From Cystobasidiopsis lactophilus (Eukaryota; Basidiomycota; Agaricostilbomycetes; Agaricostilbales; Chionosphaeraceae), in contig BCIO01000004.1 of NCBI GenBank assembly GCA_001599975.1, forward strand, positions 2,329,328-2,393,327: a stretch of 64,000 nt of DNA, in the 5' to 3' direction. The position numbers and the translations under genes are program-made. Positions 11,690 to 22,968 of this stretch are shown piece after piece. How positions within the stretch are numbered: the stretch's first letter is position 1; each line of letters begins with the position of its first letter. Under the pieces are notes generated by a model. It searched no databases, had not been told where the DNA came from, and worked only from the letters and a program-made list of their open reading frames with translations.

Positions 11690-13732
11690 ATGTCTTCAAA
11701 GGACGATATCGCGCTGTTCAAGTCACCCTATGCCTATCCCGAGGACCTGCGCAAAGCCGACTCTGTGTGGCACCTCGCGTTTTCGACTCCGCCGGATGAT
11801 GTGAACGCTCCAATCTACATTGATGCGGATACAAACGACTCGGTTTCTTGGAAAGAGCTGGAGCTGCTAACTCGGCGCTTTGCCTCGGCGCTGCTCGGTT
11901 CGGGTTTGAAGCCAGGCGACGTCGTCTGCCTCTTTGCCTCAAATTGCGTGGAATACCCAATCCTGCTGCACGCAGCACAGGCGGCGCGGCTCATCTGTAC
12001 TTTTGCTAATCCAGTAGGCCAAATCACGGTGCTATTCATACGGTAGCTGAGACGGCGGCAGGCCTACACTGAACGCGAGCTGGATCAAGTGCTCGTCGAC
12101 AGTGACGTTTCGCTACTCCTGGTAGATGCAGCGAACTCCAAGGTTGCTGCTAAGGCTGTTGGCAAGCGTGGTGGCATCAAAATTCTACACTTGGGCAAGA
12201 AGGATCCCTCCAGTTGTTGGCAGCTTCTTCGATCGCCACATTGCTCAGACACCTTTCTGCCCAAGCACATGACACCAAAAGAAGCGGAGACAACTGTAGC
12301 CATGCGCTGCTACTCCTCTGGCACTACCGGGCGGCCGAAGGCGACCCTGATCACCCATCGGAACCTGCACGTAGCGATTCATCAGCAACGAATCAGCATT
12401 CCGGAGATCTATGCCACAGCCCACAATCATCTAGCCTACATTCCCTTCTATGTGCGTGATTGAGACCTTTCGGAATGCCTGCTGACAGCCTTCCTCCAGC
12501 ACATTGCCGGCTTAGGGTGAGCAGGATCTGCTTGGCTCTGCCTTCAAAGCTGACATGCTGTGGAAGATGCTTCATGATTCATGCTTTGATGACGGGATCG
12601 CGCTCACTGGTTCAACGAAAATTCGACTTTGGCGAGTTTTTGGGCCTCATCCAAAAGCATCGCGCCACAATGGCCTTCATCTTTCCACCTGTAGCGCTCA
12701 GCTTGGCAAAATCCGATCTTGTGGACAAGTACGACCTGTCGAGCTTGAGGTTATTTGTCGCAGGAGCAGCTGCTCTCGGCCCCGAGCTCCAAGAAGCTGT
12801 CGAGACGAGACTTGAAGTCCCTGTGCTGGGCACTTTTGGCTTAACGGAAGCGTCTGGAGTTGCCTTTGTGTACGCTAAAAAGCCCGTTGACTGGTCCACA
12901 TACGATCTGATCGTCTCTCGCAGTGATCGAGTCGCCACCCGCACCTACGGCGGCAATGGGCGCATGTTGGCTGCTATGGAAGGTCAGAACTACCTTGAAT
13001 TACAAACTCGGTGACATCTGAGATAGGATGCAGGCCGAATTGTGAATGGCGAGCTCCAGCTCCGGGGCGAGAACATGACAATCGGCTACCACAACAACCC
13101 GGAGGCCAACAAAGAACTGTTTACCGAGGATGGATGGGTGCGCACTGGCGATATCTGTCATCTGGATAAGCATGGCAGCCTGCATGTTGTTGATCGCCTG
13201 AAGGAAGTAGGTGACAACACTGCCTTCGCTCTCCTCTTGATGTGAAAGGCTCAACTTCAACGCCCAGATCATCAAGGTCAAAGGCTATCAAGTCGCACCC
13301 TCCGAGCTGGAAGATCTGTTAACGACAAGAGACGATATAATTGCGGCTGGTGTGGTGTCCGAGGACCGGCCTAGCGAAGCTACGGAGGTCCCTCGAGCTT
13401 TTGGTGCGGCTATTTCCCTTGAGACTGCTCACTTCATGCTCATAAGCGTATTCTCTTTTCAGTCGTTTTGAAAGATCAAAGTCAAGCGTCTGAAGCGAAA
13501 GCCATAGAAATCATCGCTTGGATGGCGACCAAGACCGTTGCCTACAAGAAGCTCCGAGGAGGCATCACATTCCTCAAAGAGCTACCAGTGTCGTACGTCG
13601 ATTTGCCACGAGGGGCCGAGCGGTCTGACTCACTTGCTGTATAGACCGTCCGGGAAGATTCTTCGCCGCCAGCTCAAGCTGCGAGTGGACGAGCCAGCGT
13701 TTGGAGCCCAGCACAGAGAGGCTCGCTTATGA
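11690..13732 (+). CDS. Acyl/aryl-CoA ligase (4-coumarate-CoA ligase-like), peroxisomal
   Basis: ANL-superfamily adenylate-forming enzyme converting a carboxylic acid, ATP and CoA to an acyl-CoA. Motifs in order: AMP-binding P-loop RCYSSGTTGRPKATLITHRN, substrate-pocket region FIFPPVALSLAKS, GTFGLTEASG, GELQLRGENMTIGYHNNP, DGWVRTGDICHLDKHGSL, VVDRLKE then KVKGYQVAPSELEDLL, and the C-terminal catalytic lysine motif PSGKILRRQLK. Seven or so short introns split these blocks; the joins around 12430-12660 and 12950-13040 are approximate. The protein ends in ARL, a type-1 peroxisomal targeting tripeptide, matching the SKL of the next gene. Start at 11690 (MSSKDDIALFKS) gives normal family length. 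Substrate (aromatic or medium-chain acid) is not readable. Confidence 0.85.
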
Positions 13733-14149
13733 TTGCAGTCCTCAAGAGCGAGTGAAACAAAGTGCTTATGCTGATGCCTGCACGAGATCACGGGGTGCAA
13801 GCCGGCGTGCAGGCTTACAGCTGCAGGCTTTCTGCGGGCCAACCGACTCTTCTTGCGTACCACCGAATTGCCCTTCGCGACTTGTAGATCTGCCTTTGCT
13901 CTTGAGAGATATGTAGTGGCTTGTCCATCTACGAAAGCGAGCCTCAATGCAGCTGTCTCTGCTGGAAGTCACAGCCGAAGGTTAACGCCGCCACTCGAAC
14001 GGTCGAACGGGGCCGCAGTGTGCTCGCGTTGGCCACTGCTGCCTCTTCTTGGTTTCAATCCGTCGAAGACGCTTCAATAACTTGCAAACAGGAAGACTTC
14101 GAGGGCGTTAAAGCCGGCGCCGCTCTGCCTCCCACTCCAGCCCCCTCAG
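13733..14149. other. Intergenic within the catabolic cluster
   Basis: 417 bp between ligase stop and dehydrogenase start; nothing recognisable. Presumably the dehydrogenase promoter. Confidence 0.4.
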
Positions 14150-15892
14150 ATGCAGACTGTCCCAATCCCTTTCGCGGAGCCGCCCTGGCTGAATGGGCTT
14201 CCCTCTCCTTATCACAAAGAGACCCACCGTCAATGGCAGCAAAGTGTTCGCGGGTTCTTTGATACCCATGTGAACCCTTTTGTGATGGACTGGGAGCGTG
14301 CGGGAGAAGTGCCCACCAGCCTATTCGACACCTGCGTCAAGGAGAACCTCTTGATTTGTGGCCTCCCTCCGTACCTTCTGCGTCAGTCTGGCTGGTACGA
14401 CAAGGTCGGCGTCAAGTCGGTCCTCGGTACACCAGTCAAAGACTTCGACTACTTCCATGCCGCCATTTTCTGGGATGAGTTCGCACGGAGCGGACTGAAA
14501 GGGGCATCCAGCTCCTTAATCACCGGGATCTCATTTGGTGTGCCCCCGGTGAGCCGTGAAATCTTACTCAGATCTGCGCGAGCTTGACTTGCCAATGGCC
14601 AGATTATAAAATATGGCAGCCCAGACCTCCAAGCGCGATTCCTGCCAGACATCCTCAGAGGCAAAAAGAAGATGTGCATCGCGATTACCGAGCCGGGGGC
14701 AGGCTCTGATGTGGCTGGGATTGCGATCTCCGCCACCAAGAGTGCGTGTGGCCGTTTCTACGTTCTCAATGGTGAAAAGATGTGGTACGTGCTTTCCCTC
14801 ACATTGATGATTACCTTCACGAATGATGGCCACAGGATCACCGCTGGGCTGTGGAGTGATTTCTCGACAATGCTGGTTCGCACAGGCGGTCCGGGCGGCA
14901 AAGGCCTCTCGCTCTTGGTGTGAGTACACTCTCTCTATCTTCAAGACTCTGGTCGAGCCTGTTTGTACAGAGTGCCACTGAAAGGCCACCCTGGTGTCAC
15001 TATGGAGCACTTGAGCATTGTCGGCGCGCACGTCGCAGGCGACACGAAGATCTTCTTGCGCAACGTCAAAGTTCCGGTTGAGAATCTGATCGGAGTAGAG
15101 GTACGGGGGTCTCTGGTTCTTCCCTGGATGAGCTCATACAGAATGACAGGGGCACGGGATGCGGTACATCATGAACAGTGAGCTTTTGGGTCGGGAAAGA
15201 GAGCTGTTGGCTAACAAGGCGACCCGCCAGACTTCAACCACGAAAGAATGCAGATTGCGGTCCAGGTGCTGCGTCAGTCCCGAGTGGCGTTGGCTGCCGC
15301 CTTTGAATATGTTCAAGAGCGCGAGGCTTTTGGCAAGACTCTCATGGACCAGCCTGTGGTCAGACACCGCCTGGGAAAGTGTGGCGCAGAGCTTGAGAGC
15401 GTGTCCGCTTGGCTGGAGACGTTTCTTTATCGCATGAACACTATGTCAAAAGAGGACGCGGATCGAGAGTTGTGCGTTTTCCTCGAATCGGCTTGGAGGA
15501 TGAGACTGTTTTCTTATGAAAGCACCAGGGGTGGTCTGACCGCGCTGGCCAAAGCCCAAACCGGCAAAGTGTTCGAAAAATGCGCGCGCTGTGCGGTCTT
15601 GCTTTTTGGTGGCAAAGGCCTCACCCGGACTGGCCGAGGCGAATTGGTCGAGCGTAAGCATGTGTTCATATATGTCACATCCTTCTGATCGTGCTATCAG
15701 GCATTTTGCGAGAGACTGGGCTGGCTCGCATCCCAGGAGGTTCCGAAGATGTTATGCTGGACTTGGCCATCAGGGAGCTGGTGAGCTCCATGTCTTTTTG
15801 ACGCGCCGGTCCTCGCACTGAACAGCGTAACCTAGGTTAAACTGTTCAAGGCAAAGACTGCGGCTCTTTCGACGCAAGCATCCAAGCTTTGA
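14150..15892 (+). CDS. Acyl-CoA dehydrogenase, peroxisomal (SKL)
   Basis: FAD enzyme introducing an alpha-beta double bond into an acyl-CoA. N-terminal helical domain starts PFAEPPWLNG; the middle domain has MCIAITEPGAGSDVAGIAIS and FYVLNGEKMWITAG, spliced across an intron at ~14786-14835; the C-terminal domain has HERMQIAVQVLRQSRVALAA and QEREAFGKTLMDQPVV, then LFGGKGLTRTGRGELVE and IPGGSEDVMLDLAIRELVK. The last exon ends ASKL-stop, a canonical PTS1, so action in the peroxisome is predicted. Peroxisomal dehydrogenases of this kind are known in filamentous fungi and basidiomycetes; they normally pass electrons to O2 or an unidentified acceptor rather than to mitochondrial ETF. About six introns of 45-65 bp. 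Family call secure, substrate unknown. Confidence 0.85.
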
Positions 15893-16147
15893 GAGGGTCA
15901 TGCCAATGGAGATGAAATTGTCAAAGCGCAGCTGCTCTACCGGTAGCAGCCAAGCTAGCCACCCGCACACAATCATCCAAAGCTAATTTGTCGCATCTAA
16001 ACACCTAAGGCCTTATCAGGCGTTCACTGAGAGGCAATATGCGCTCACCGACGGGTGCGGCTCCCGCTTCGGTTGTTCAGCATGGGCTGGCGTACGGCCC
16101 GTTTGCTTGTTTCTCTTCCTTCGACCTGCTCATATCAAACCAAATCC

Positions 16148-17325
16148 ATGGATCTCTTGCAGAACGGCGTTGCATTGGTCACCGGAAGCGCGAGTGGGCT
16201 CGGAAAGGCGACCGCCAAATTGCTTGCGGAAGAAGGCGTGGCGACCGTCTGGCTGGTCGACGTTAACGAAAGCCTCTTGAAAGAAGCTGCCGTGGAGATT
16301 GAAGCTCTTGCGACAAACAAGGCATTCAAGGCCATCCAGGCTGTAGTCGATCTCGCGGACGAGCCCCAGATTGTGGCGTTATTCAAGCGCATTAAAGACG
16401 AGTCTGGTCGACTTGACTATGTAGGGCGCTCATTGATGTCAAGCGGTCGTTTTTCTCACTCGAATATGCTCATAGGCGGTCAACAATGCGGGCATCTTGA
16501 AGAGTTGGTCCCTTTGCCACCCGGCAATGCTTGCTTCTAACCCGTCTATTGCTCCCAGAACACAACTTCGAAGAATTTCCTACATTGGATGTGAGTATAT
16601 CAACGGCGCTCTGGCCTTTTGCTCATCGCGATTCCGACCTCAGTACGACCGCATTGTCGGGATCAACCAACGGGGAGCGTTCCTGTGCATGCGCGAGGAG
16701 GCTGCGTTGATGCTCAAGCAAGACAGGCCTGGGTCAGAGGTGTCTTTATTCAGGCCAGAAAAGAACTGAAGTCAGTCATTACAGCGTCGACAAGCAAGGA
16801 CGAGATCGAGACCGGGGTATCATCTGCAACGTTTCGTCCGGCGCTGGCTTCAATGCTGTTCCTTTCAACGCTGCCTATGTGGCTACTAAGCATGGTGAGC
16901 CTCGAATTGCCGCTTCGTAGGCACAGGGGCCACCGCTGACATTTGGTATTCCAGCAATCCACGGCCTGACGAAAGGTACCCATCTGCAGACCTCCTCCAC
17001 GTCGCAAGCTGATCTTGACGAACATCTACTCAGTCATGGCCTTAGAGCACGCAAAAGACGGGCTCCGAGTGTAAGCCTTTGCGATTTGCCACCGGATAAG
17101 CACCCTGACCTGAATTCCAGAAATTGCATCGCGCCTGGTCTCATGCTTACACCCATCATTAGCTCAATGGAGTACCTCAACAAGCATGTCATCCCTCACA
17201 TCCCGGCCCAAAGAGTCGGCGACCCTCAGGAGATTGCCAACGGGATCATTTGGTTCCTGTCTCCCCGGTCCTCCTACGCCCATGGATTCTGCATGGCCAT
17301 AGATGGAGGGCACGGTGCTCAGTAG
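16148..17325 (+). CDS. Short-chain dehydrogenase/reductase (SDR)
   Basis: Classical NAD(P)-dependent oxidoreductase. Cofactor motif VTGSASGLGKATAKLL with an acidic residue after strand 2 (LVDVNE), suggesting NAD preference. NNAG is rebuilt across the intron near 16420-16480 (GRLDYAVNNAGILKS). Catalytic residues: Ser in CNVSSGAGFNA and Tyr/Lys in AAYVATKHAI, the last split by an intron near 16893-16955. C-terminus: CIAPGLMLTP, AQRVGDPQEIANGIIWFLS, FCMAIDGGHGAQ. No PTS1. Last gene of the co-directional cluster; probably the alcohol/ketone step. Start at 16148 (MDLLQNGVALVTG) places the Rossmann motif where SDRs have it. Confidence 0.85.
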
Positions 17326-17585
17326 GCATGATATCGAAGCGCTGGATTCTCGGCAGGCCCGTGGAGGCGGTACAAGCTTGAAACCAGTACGACTCGCATA
17401 CTCGCACATCGTCAACAATGCTTCCCTCGGCTGCGTTAAATTAGAACGCTGAGTTTGAAAATTCAATTGAAATAGCCCTGTGCCGAAAGCACGCGGGGTC
17501 CGTCTCGTGGCCTGATCGATGATGCTGCTGGCTGGCCGCTGGTTCGAGGCCAGATTTAGCATTGTTCGCTGCAAACGACCGCAGG

Positions 17586-18512
17586 ATGGAGTCCCTACTA
17601 TGGGCAACAGCAATAACAGGCAGTGCCGCGATGCCGTTCTTGCCACTGGAAGCCAGAGGGGATTGGGCCGACTTGGTGCTCATCGATAAGCGCGATTCGA
17701 GCAGCTCGAACTCGTCCGGCCCCAACTCAATTGGATTCGTTTGTCACTCTCGCTTTAGCTTGCGTGAATCAGAGCTCAAAGGGAATGGCAACAGCACGGT
17801 GTCGTTTCCAGTCAACTCATTTATTGGTGTGCAATCTTGTGAGTCGCCCATTGCTGCCCAGATGCTTGGGACTACTCTGAGCTCAAGTTGGTCCTCGCCG
17901 CAGAGGTCAGGCCTTTTGTTCAGACTTCGTCACAAGCCGACAACCAGCTGACCAATGTTCCTTTGCCATCATCAGGCGCCCTACTGGTCCTCACATCCCT
18001 TGTGCGTCCCGATGCTGCTCGAGCTGGAAATGAGACTGTGCTGATGACGACCGAATGGCCAACAGCTGGTCGTGCGAATCAACCTGATAAAGCGAATGTA
18101 CCGGGTCAACCCGCGGACGTTGCTCTTGCCCGTCAACCTTGAAGTGAAGAGCTTGGGCATCAAAAAGGTCGAGCCGCTCAGCCAGTCGCCGCGCCAGCCC
18201 GAAGTCTTCTATGGCCATTTCGGAAGAGCTCGCCATCGTCGCAATCGTGCTACGACAGGGCCAACAGTCGGGTCAGGCGGGCGGAGGGAAGGCGAGAGGG
18301 ACATCGACGACCTGAACGGCGAGGCTGGGGACGAGTTGCCGGAGTATAAGGCGTCCACCGATCTGCCCGACTACCACGTTGCCTTGGACGACGCAGAGCG
18401 GCCCACCGATCCGCCGCCGATGCAAGCCGCCACCGATGGCGTTCCACTACCGCTTTCCGACGCCGCCTACGAGCAGCGTCTGAGAGCGCCGCCGCCGGCG
18501 CATGTCCGGTGA
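17586..18512 (+). CDS. Unrecognised protein with LPxY motifs
   Basis: I do not recognise this family. Exon 1 (17586 to ~17839) reads MESLLWATAITGSAAM, then a Ser-rich stretch, SIGFVCHSRFSLRESELKGN and NSTVSFPVNSFIGVQS. Introns probably occupy ~17840-17862, ~17906-17930 and ~17977-18064, but the small joins are uncertain. The last exon contains VVRINLIKRMYRVNPRTLLL, PVNLEVKSLGIKKVEPLSQS and an acidic tail with GDELPEYKA and STDLPDYHV, then a Pro-rich end. Paired LPxY motifs are typical of substrates or adaptors of Rsp5/NEDD4 ubiquitin ligases, and the beta-strand-like core would suit an arrestin-related adaptor; this is inference. It is plus strand, 260 bp after the SDR stop and convergent with the phosphatase gene. 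Confidence 0.45.
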
Positions 18513-18671
18513 CGCTTGGCCCATAAAAGCTACATAAGCTCAAAGGCCTGCTAGAAGGGTTTGTTGATCAGAAGACTTGTAATCTTGTAATCTCCATTGA
18601 AGACGCACTTGTGCCCATAACTTAGGCAAGCGAATAGCCTTGACATAAACTTCATCTTGAAGCCACATAGG

Positions 18672-19893
18672 TCATAGAAAGTATTGCTGTTCACACCGGA
18701 TGGGCGATTAGGTTGTACTCTCACTCTACCACAGAGACAACGAACCGAAGTGCCTGTCTTGGCCGGCGTCCGTGTGGTCTGATCTGGCACGGCGTCAAAG
18801 ATGGTAAAGGACTCGCGGTCGACCGTGCCGCCTGGTCGGACATTCATCACGCTGGCCACGTTGCCGCACCGATAGCAATAGTTGGGTGCGCTCCAAACTG
18901 TGACCAAGGTCTCGTCGAATAAGAACTTGAAGCCTTCCTGGACGAGCTGGTGGGCGCGAGCAATAAGCTTGAGGTCGTTGACGTGGTTGAACTCTTGGGC
19001 GACTTTCTGGCCGAACAGCCAGCCCGCTCCCCTTGGCGACATGGACCAGGTGAAGACCTCCTCGTCCGGGTCGGACCACATCAAATCGCAGAAAGCACCC
19101 TCGTGCGGGATCTCTTGAGCCCGGGCGATGACGCGGACTTGGTCCAGGGTGCGGATCTCGGGCGAGAGGCCGCCGTGGACGCAGAGGATCGAGTCGTCGA
19201 CGATGGCCGCGAGATTGAGGAAGTCAAAGACGGAGCAGCAGGCCTTCCAGACGTTGGCATTGCCATACTTGACGTTGCACTCCTCGTAGAAGCCGTACGC
19301 CTGGGTGATTTGTCGGGACTCGTGATTGCCTCGAAGCAAAGTCACTCGGTCGGGATAGCTGTGCGTTGAGCCGGACAAAATCATACAGTGCTACACGTTA
19401 GAAAGCTGGACGGTGCTACACACCTGGCTTTGAGGGCCAGCAGAAGAGAGAATGTCCTGGTGCAGGCGCGCATAAATGAGCTGTTGTGACGCTAGCCGTC
19501 CGCGACAGAGTGCTCACTCAAGGCTGTTCCTGCCCCGGTCCACAAAGTCGCCCTGTGCTTTGATTGCTGAGGGCAGCGCAAGGACCTAAAGGCAGCGAAG
19601 AAGGACGCACCATGAAGATGTAAGCCGTGTCTGGGCATTGGCCGCCGACTTCGAGCAAATGCAGCAAGTCCCACAATTGACCTAAGGCCCTCGCTTCAGC
19701 AATGGAAGCTACTACTTCAATGGCAGTGCGCACCGTGGATGTCGCCGCAGACAGTGACCGGCGACGAGACGAGCTGGACGTTGGACTCTTCCGACAATTG
19801 CGCCCTCACGATGTCGCACAGAGCGCGAATCGTGGGCTCTGGCAGGTGCTCGCCCTTGGTCAACAGCTCAATACAATCCTTGGGCGTCAGCAT
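18672..19893 (-). CDS. SIT4: PP6/Sit4-type Ser/Thr protein phosphatase catalytic subunit
   Basis: PPP-family metallophosphatase. Motifs in order: [18 protein letters not shown] joined to [17 protein letters not shown] then [73 protein letters not shown]. The [17 protein letters not shown] block and the GWLFG/NNLKLI-like region favour PP6/Sit4 over PP4 or PPG1. Several short exons surround 19380-19600. The ORF runs past the usual end, but an intron at 18687-18745 joins ...AKTGTS to a 15-nt terminal exon 18672-18686 encoding QYFL-stop, restoring the conserved carboxymethylated leucine. Start taken at 19893 ([11 protein letters not shown]); an in-frame upstream ATG at 20046 would add ~50 atypical residues. 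Confidence 0.8.
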
Positions 19894-20417
19894 CTGAGCG
19901 GCCGGGCTGACAAAGCCGCGTTGCTGTCGTGGGCAGCGGAAGACATCGACTGTCCGCTTCAGGACACTAGAAGCTAAAGGCGCCAAGTTGTGGGCGCTGG
20001 GACCTGGATGGACCAGCTCTCGCTGTGTATCTATTATAATGGGCAAAGCCTTATGGAACTAGAGAACAGGAGAAGACGAGAATGCACGACCTCACTGCTG
20101 ATCAGCTGCTGCCACAGACTATCCCAATCCGCCCCTTATATGCTCCTCCGGTTTCTTGCATGATGTAAAAGGCTCGGAGGCGCGCTTCGCTGGCGCCTCC
20201 TCGCAGCCCATGATGGTTGGGGGAAGGCAAATGAGTGCGCTCGAACGCTCGAAGGTTCGAGGATGGCTCGAGGATGATGTCTTTTACGCTTTTACGGGAA
20301 ATTTCCGAAATGAGGCCTCAAAATTCCAGCGATGGACCTTGGATGTTCCATCCAGGTAATTTGCCCCTTGTGGCCACCCAAATAACATTGCTTCAGGTTC
20401 GCTCTAATTCAGACAGT
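19894..20417. other. Intergenic, phosphatase promoter / FetB 3' region
   Basis: Includes the possible longer phosphatase N-terminus up to 20046. Nothing else recognisable. Confidence 0.4.
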
Positions 20418-21659
20418 TCACTCTAGCTGTACTCCTTGAAACCCTCGGAAGCGCGTCCATAAGCTGTTGAGGCCAGCTTGGATTTGGGCTGTAAGAGCTA
20501 TTGACGTGTCCAAGTGGTCCAACCTGATCCGGTGCTCAGCGTCAGTCATCCGCGCCAGCGCGAAGAAGATAGCCAGGCAGGTGCCCAGCGCGGAGCAAGC
20601 CGTGATCAAGAACATGATGATCATCTGGCTCAAGGGGCTGAGCAACAGAACAAGGGCCACTGCAGAATGCTCGTAGGACACACCTGTAGTTTGGCAGCTT
20701 GCTCTACACTTTGACCAGCCAAGATTGCGCCAGTCATCATTCCAGGAATCGAAACTGAAAAGCCCAGCGTTTGATTATTCCGCTGGGGCGTACAGAACTC
20801 TCGGAGTAGAAGACGAACCTAGTCCTATGACGGACATCTGATTGATAGTCGGGAGCAGTGCAACCTTGAGCGCTTCTCGGGCGATTGGCATGCCTAGAGC
20901 AAAGTGTCATGCGCATTGCTCTTGAAAGTCAACCAGCCGAACAACGCACAGGCCTCCATTCGGGTAGCACCAAAAGCCAACATCACCTCTACCTTATCCC
21001 CGTCCTCAGTGAGCGCTTTCATCACGCTGTTTAGCGCCAGTCTGTCCGTTGGACCAAGTTGTCAATCGGCCGCCGCTTCGAATGATGAAAGCTCCTACGC
21101 TTGGGCGCTCAAAGCATTGCCACTGATCATGCCACTGCACTTGATCTTCAGATGATGGCACAAACGAGGGCAATCAGAAGCGATTCTCACATGACGGGAA
21201 TGAAAGCGGCTGCCGACCAAAACGGCCTCGACTTCATCGCACTATCGGCAGCATCTCGGTCAACTTGGCTCATAGGGAACAAAAAGAGTAAATAGGGACT
21301 CACAACTGAGACCCGATGCAGGCAATAGGCCCAACAGAGGCCACCAACGAGATCAAGGCCGAAGTCATCAGTCTGTCGTGCTTCTTCTTGATCCGCGAGT
21401 GCGCCACTTCATTTGCTGCAAAGAAGAGCATTGCCACGCTCATGCCCAACACTGCCCAAGGACTGGCGGAGGTGAAGACCGCCTGCAGAACAAACGACAT
21501 GACGTGCAGCTGGATGATGCATCTTAGGGCGGCCAAGATCAACGAGCTGGCAATGCCCAGTCTAAAGAAGATGGATATGATGATGGAGATGCCCAAGAGC
21601 GCAAACGCGATGCCAACATTAATCCAGTCGAGGTGAGCTGTTGGCTGTTGGGCCGCCAT
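20418..21659 (-). CDS. FetB/STAR2-like membrane permease (UPF0014 family)
   Basis: Multi-span membrane half of an ABC transporter of the E. coli FetB / plant ALS3-STAR2 family. Exon 1 reads HLDWINVGIAFALLGISIII, then SSLILAALRCIIQLHVMSFV, where RxxIQL is a family hallmark, and SVAMLFFAANEVAHSRIKK. Later exons give MLAFGATRMEAC, IAREALKVALLPTINQMSVI and GLVSIPGMMTGAILAG, the strongest UPF0014 signature, followed by QSVEQAAKLQ and MIIMFLITACSALGTCLAIF. Introns of ~50-70 bp separate these; the 20890-21300 region has several whose edges I did not fix. M at 21659 (MAAQQPTAHL) is the simplest start; 21716 is in frame. Divergent from its putative ATPase 258 bp away. Confidence 0.75.
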
Positions 21660-21917
21660 GCGAGCAATGGCCACCTGCCTTTCTTCCCCAACCCTAATGT
21701 CGTTCAAGAAGCCCAAAAGAGCAGATCTGGCAGAGCAGTGTGCCGCCCAAGAGTCAGGCGAAGCTATTTCCGGACAAGGCGCAGGTGGTGGACTCTCTCC
21801 AAGACGGCCAACTCGCGTTTTGTTCCTTCCTTTGTGCTCGTTTTGCTGAATTTAGAGCCTTGACAAAAACCTGGGGTCCTTGCCTTCGTCGCACTAGAGC
21901 TCTTGCCCTCAGCGATC

Positions 21918-22701
21918 ATGCCGACGCCGCTGCTCGAAGTGCAGGATTTGGCCGGCCCCATCTTCCACTCAAAGCTTGGCCCTCTCTTCAAGGATGTTAA
22001 CTTCAAGTTGGAACAAGGCACTACCATGGTCATACAGGCGCCAAGCGGGACGGGGAAGAGCGTCTTGTTGAAAGTTATCGCGCACTTGATTGTTGTCCCC
22101 GGTGGCAAAGTTCTCCTGAATGGCAAATCTGCGTGAGTCTGTGCGTTCTACTTTTAAATGCGTCGCCTGACTCAGAGAGGTGTATGCGATCACTACGCAG
22201 AAAAGAGCTAGGCGTGCCGGCATTCCGAACTCAGGTCCTCTACGTTCCTCAACGGCCGCCTCTCCTACCCGGTACCCCGTTAGACTTTCAAGCCACTCTG
22301 CAGTCTTTCTCATCGCAAAAGGGGAGACGACCTCAACTGACGGCGGAACAAGTCGCGGCCGACTGGGGGATTAGCGCGTCCTGCTTCTCTCAATCATGGA
22401 CCAGCTTGAGCGGAGGGGAGGCGCAAAGGGTTATGTTGGCAATTGCACTGGCGACAGAACCGAAGGTGGTGCTGTTAGACGAGCCCACTTCGGCACTCGA
22501 CCCCAACTCTGCGAGGTTGGTCGAGGAGACTTTGAAGAACAGCAAGCAAACGTGCATCTGGGTCACGTTAGTCTTTCTCTTTGGTGTACTTGCGTCTCTT
22601 TGACAATACATTGCACCTCCAGGCACGATGCCGAACAAGCGAAGCGGGTGGCGGATCAGACTTATCACCTTCAGAAGTACCAGCGGGCTGAAGAGGTGTG
22701 A
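21918..22701 (+). CDS. FetA/STAR1-like ABC transporter ATP-binding protein
   Basis: Single nucleotide-binding domain, ~220 aa, no membrane segment, so a half-transporter ATPase. Walker [19 protein letters not shown], a Q-loop at [20 protein letters not shown] signature [20 protein letters not shown], Walker [16 protein letters not shown], and an H-loop rebuilt across the last intron (TCIWVT then [11 protein letters not shown]). Two introns, ~22132-22194 and ~22567-22622. Start M at 21918 ([11 protein letters not shown]) fits the usual beta-strand; MPSAI 15 bp upstream is also in frame. Lies head-to-head with the UPF0014 permease, matching the FetAB and STAR1/STAR2 pairing. Role in metal, nucleotide-sugar or other transport is inference. 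Confidence 0.8.
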
Positions 22702-22968
22702 CTGCGGCGTCTTCAAAGGTCAAAACTAGAAGAGATGCTCGATGGACAATGTAGAACAGCTCAGAGGATTGTTAAGGATTTCGCTATTGCCTCGTGCGAC
22801 CTTTTTCGGCCCATGGTTCGGACGCACTGGTCCTGAACAGATATTGCTCTGACAGCTTATCTTTTATGAGCCGGAGAGAGAATTGATCGAAACAAACGCA
22901 ACCAAGAGTGCCAAAGGACTCAAGCGCAAAGTGATCGTCACAGGTCGACTTCGTCTGAATCGGCGACG

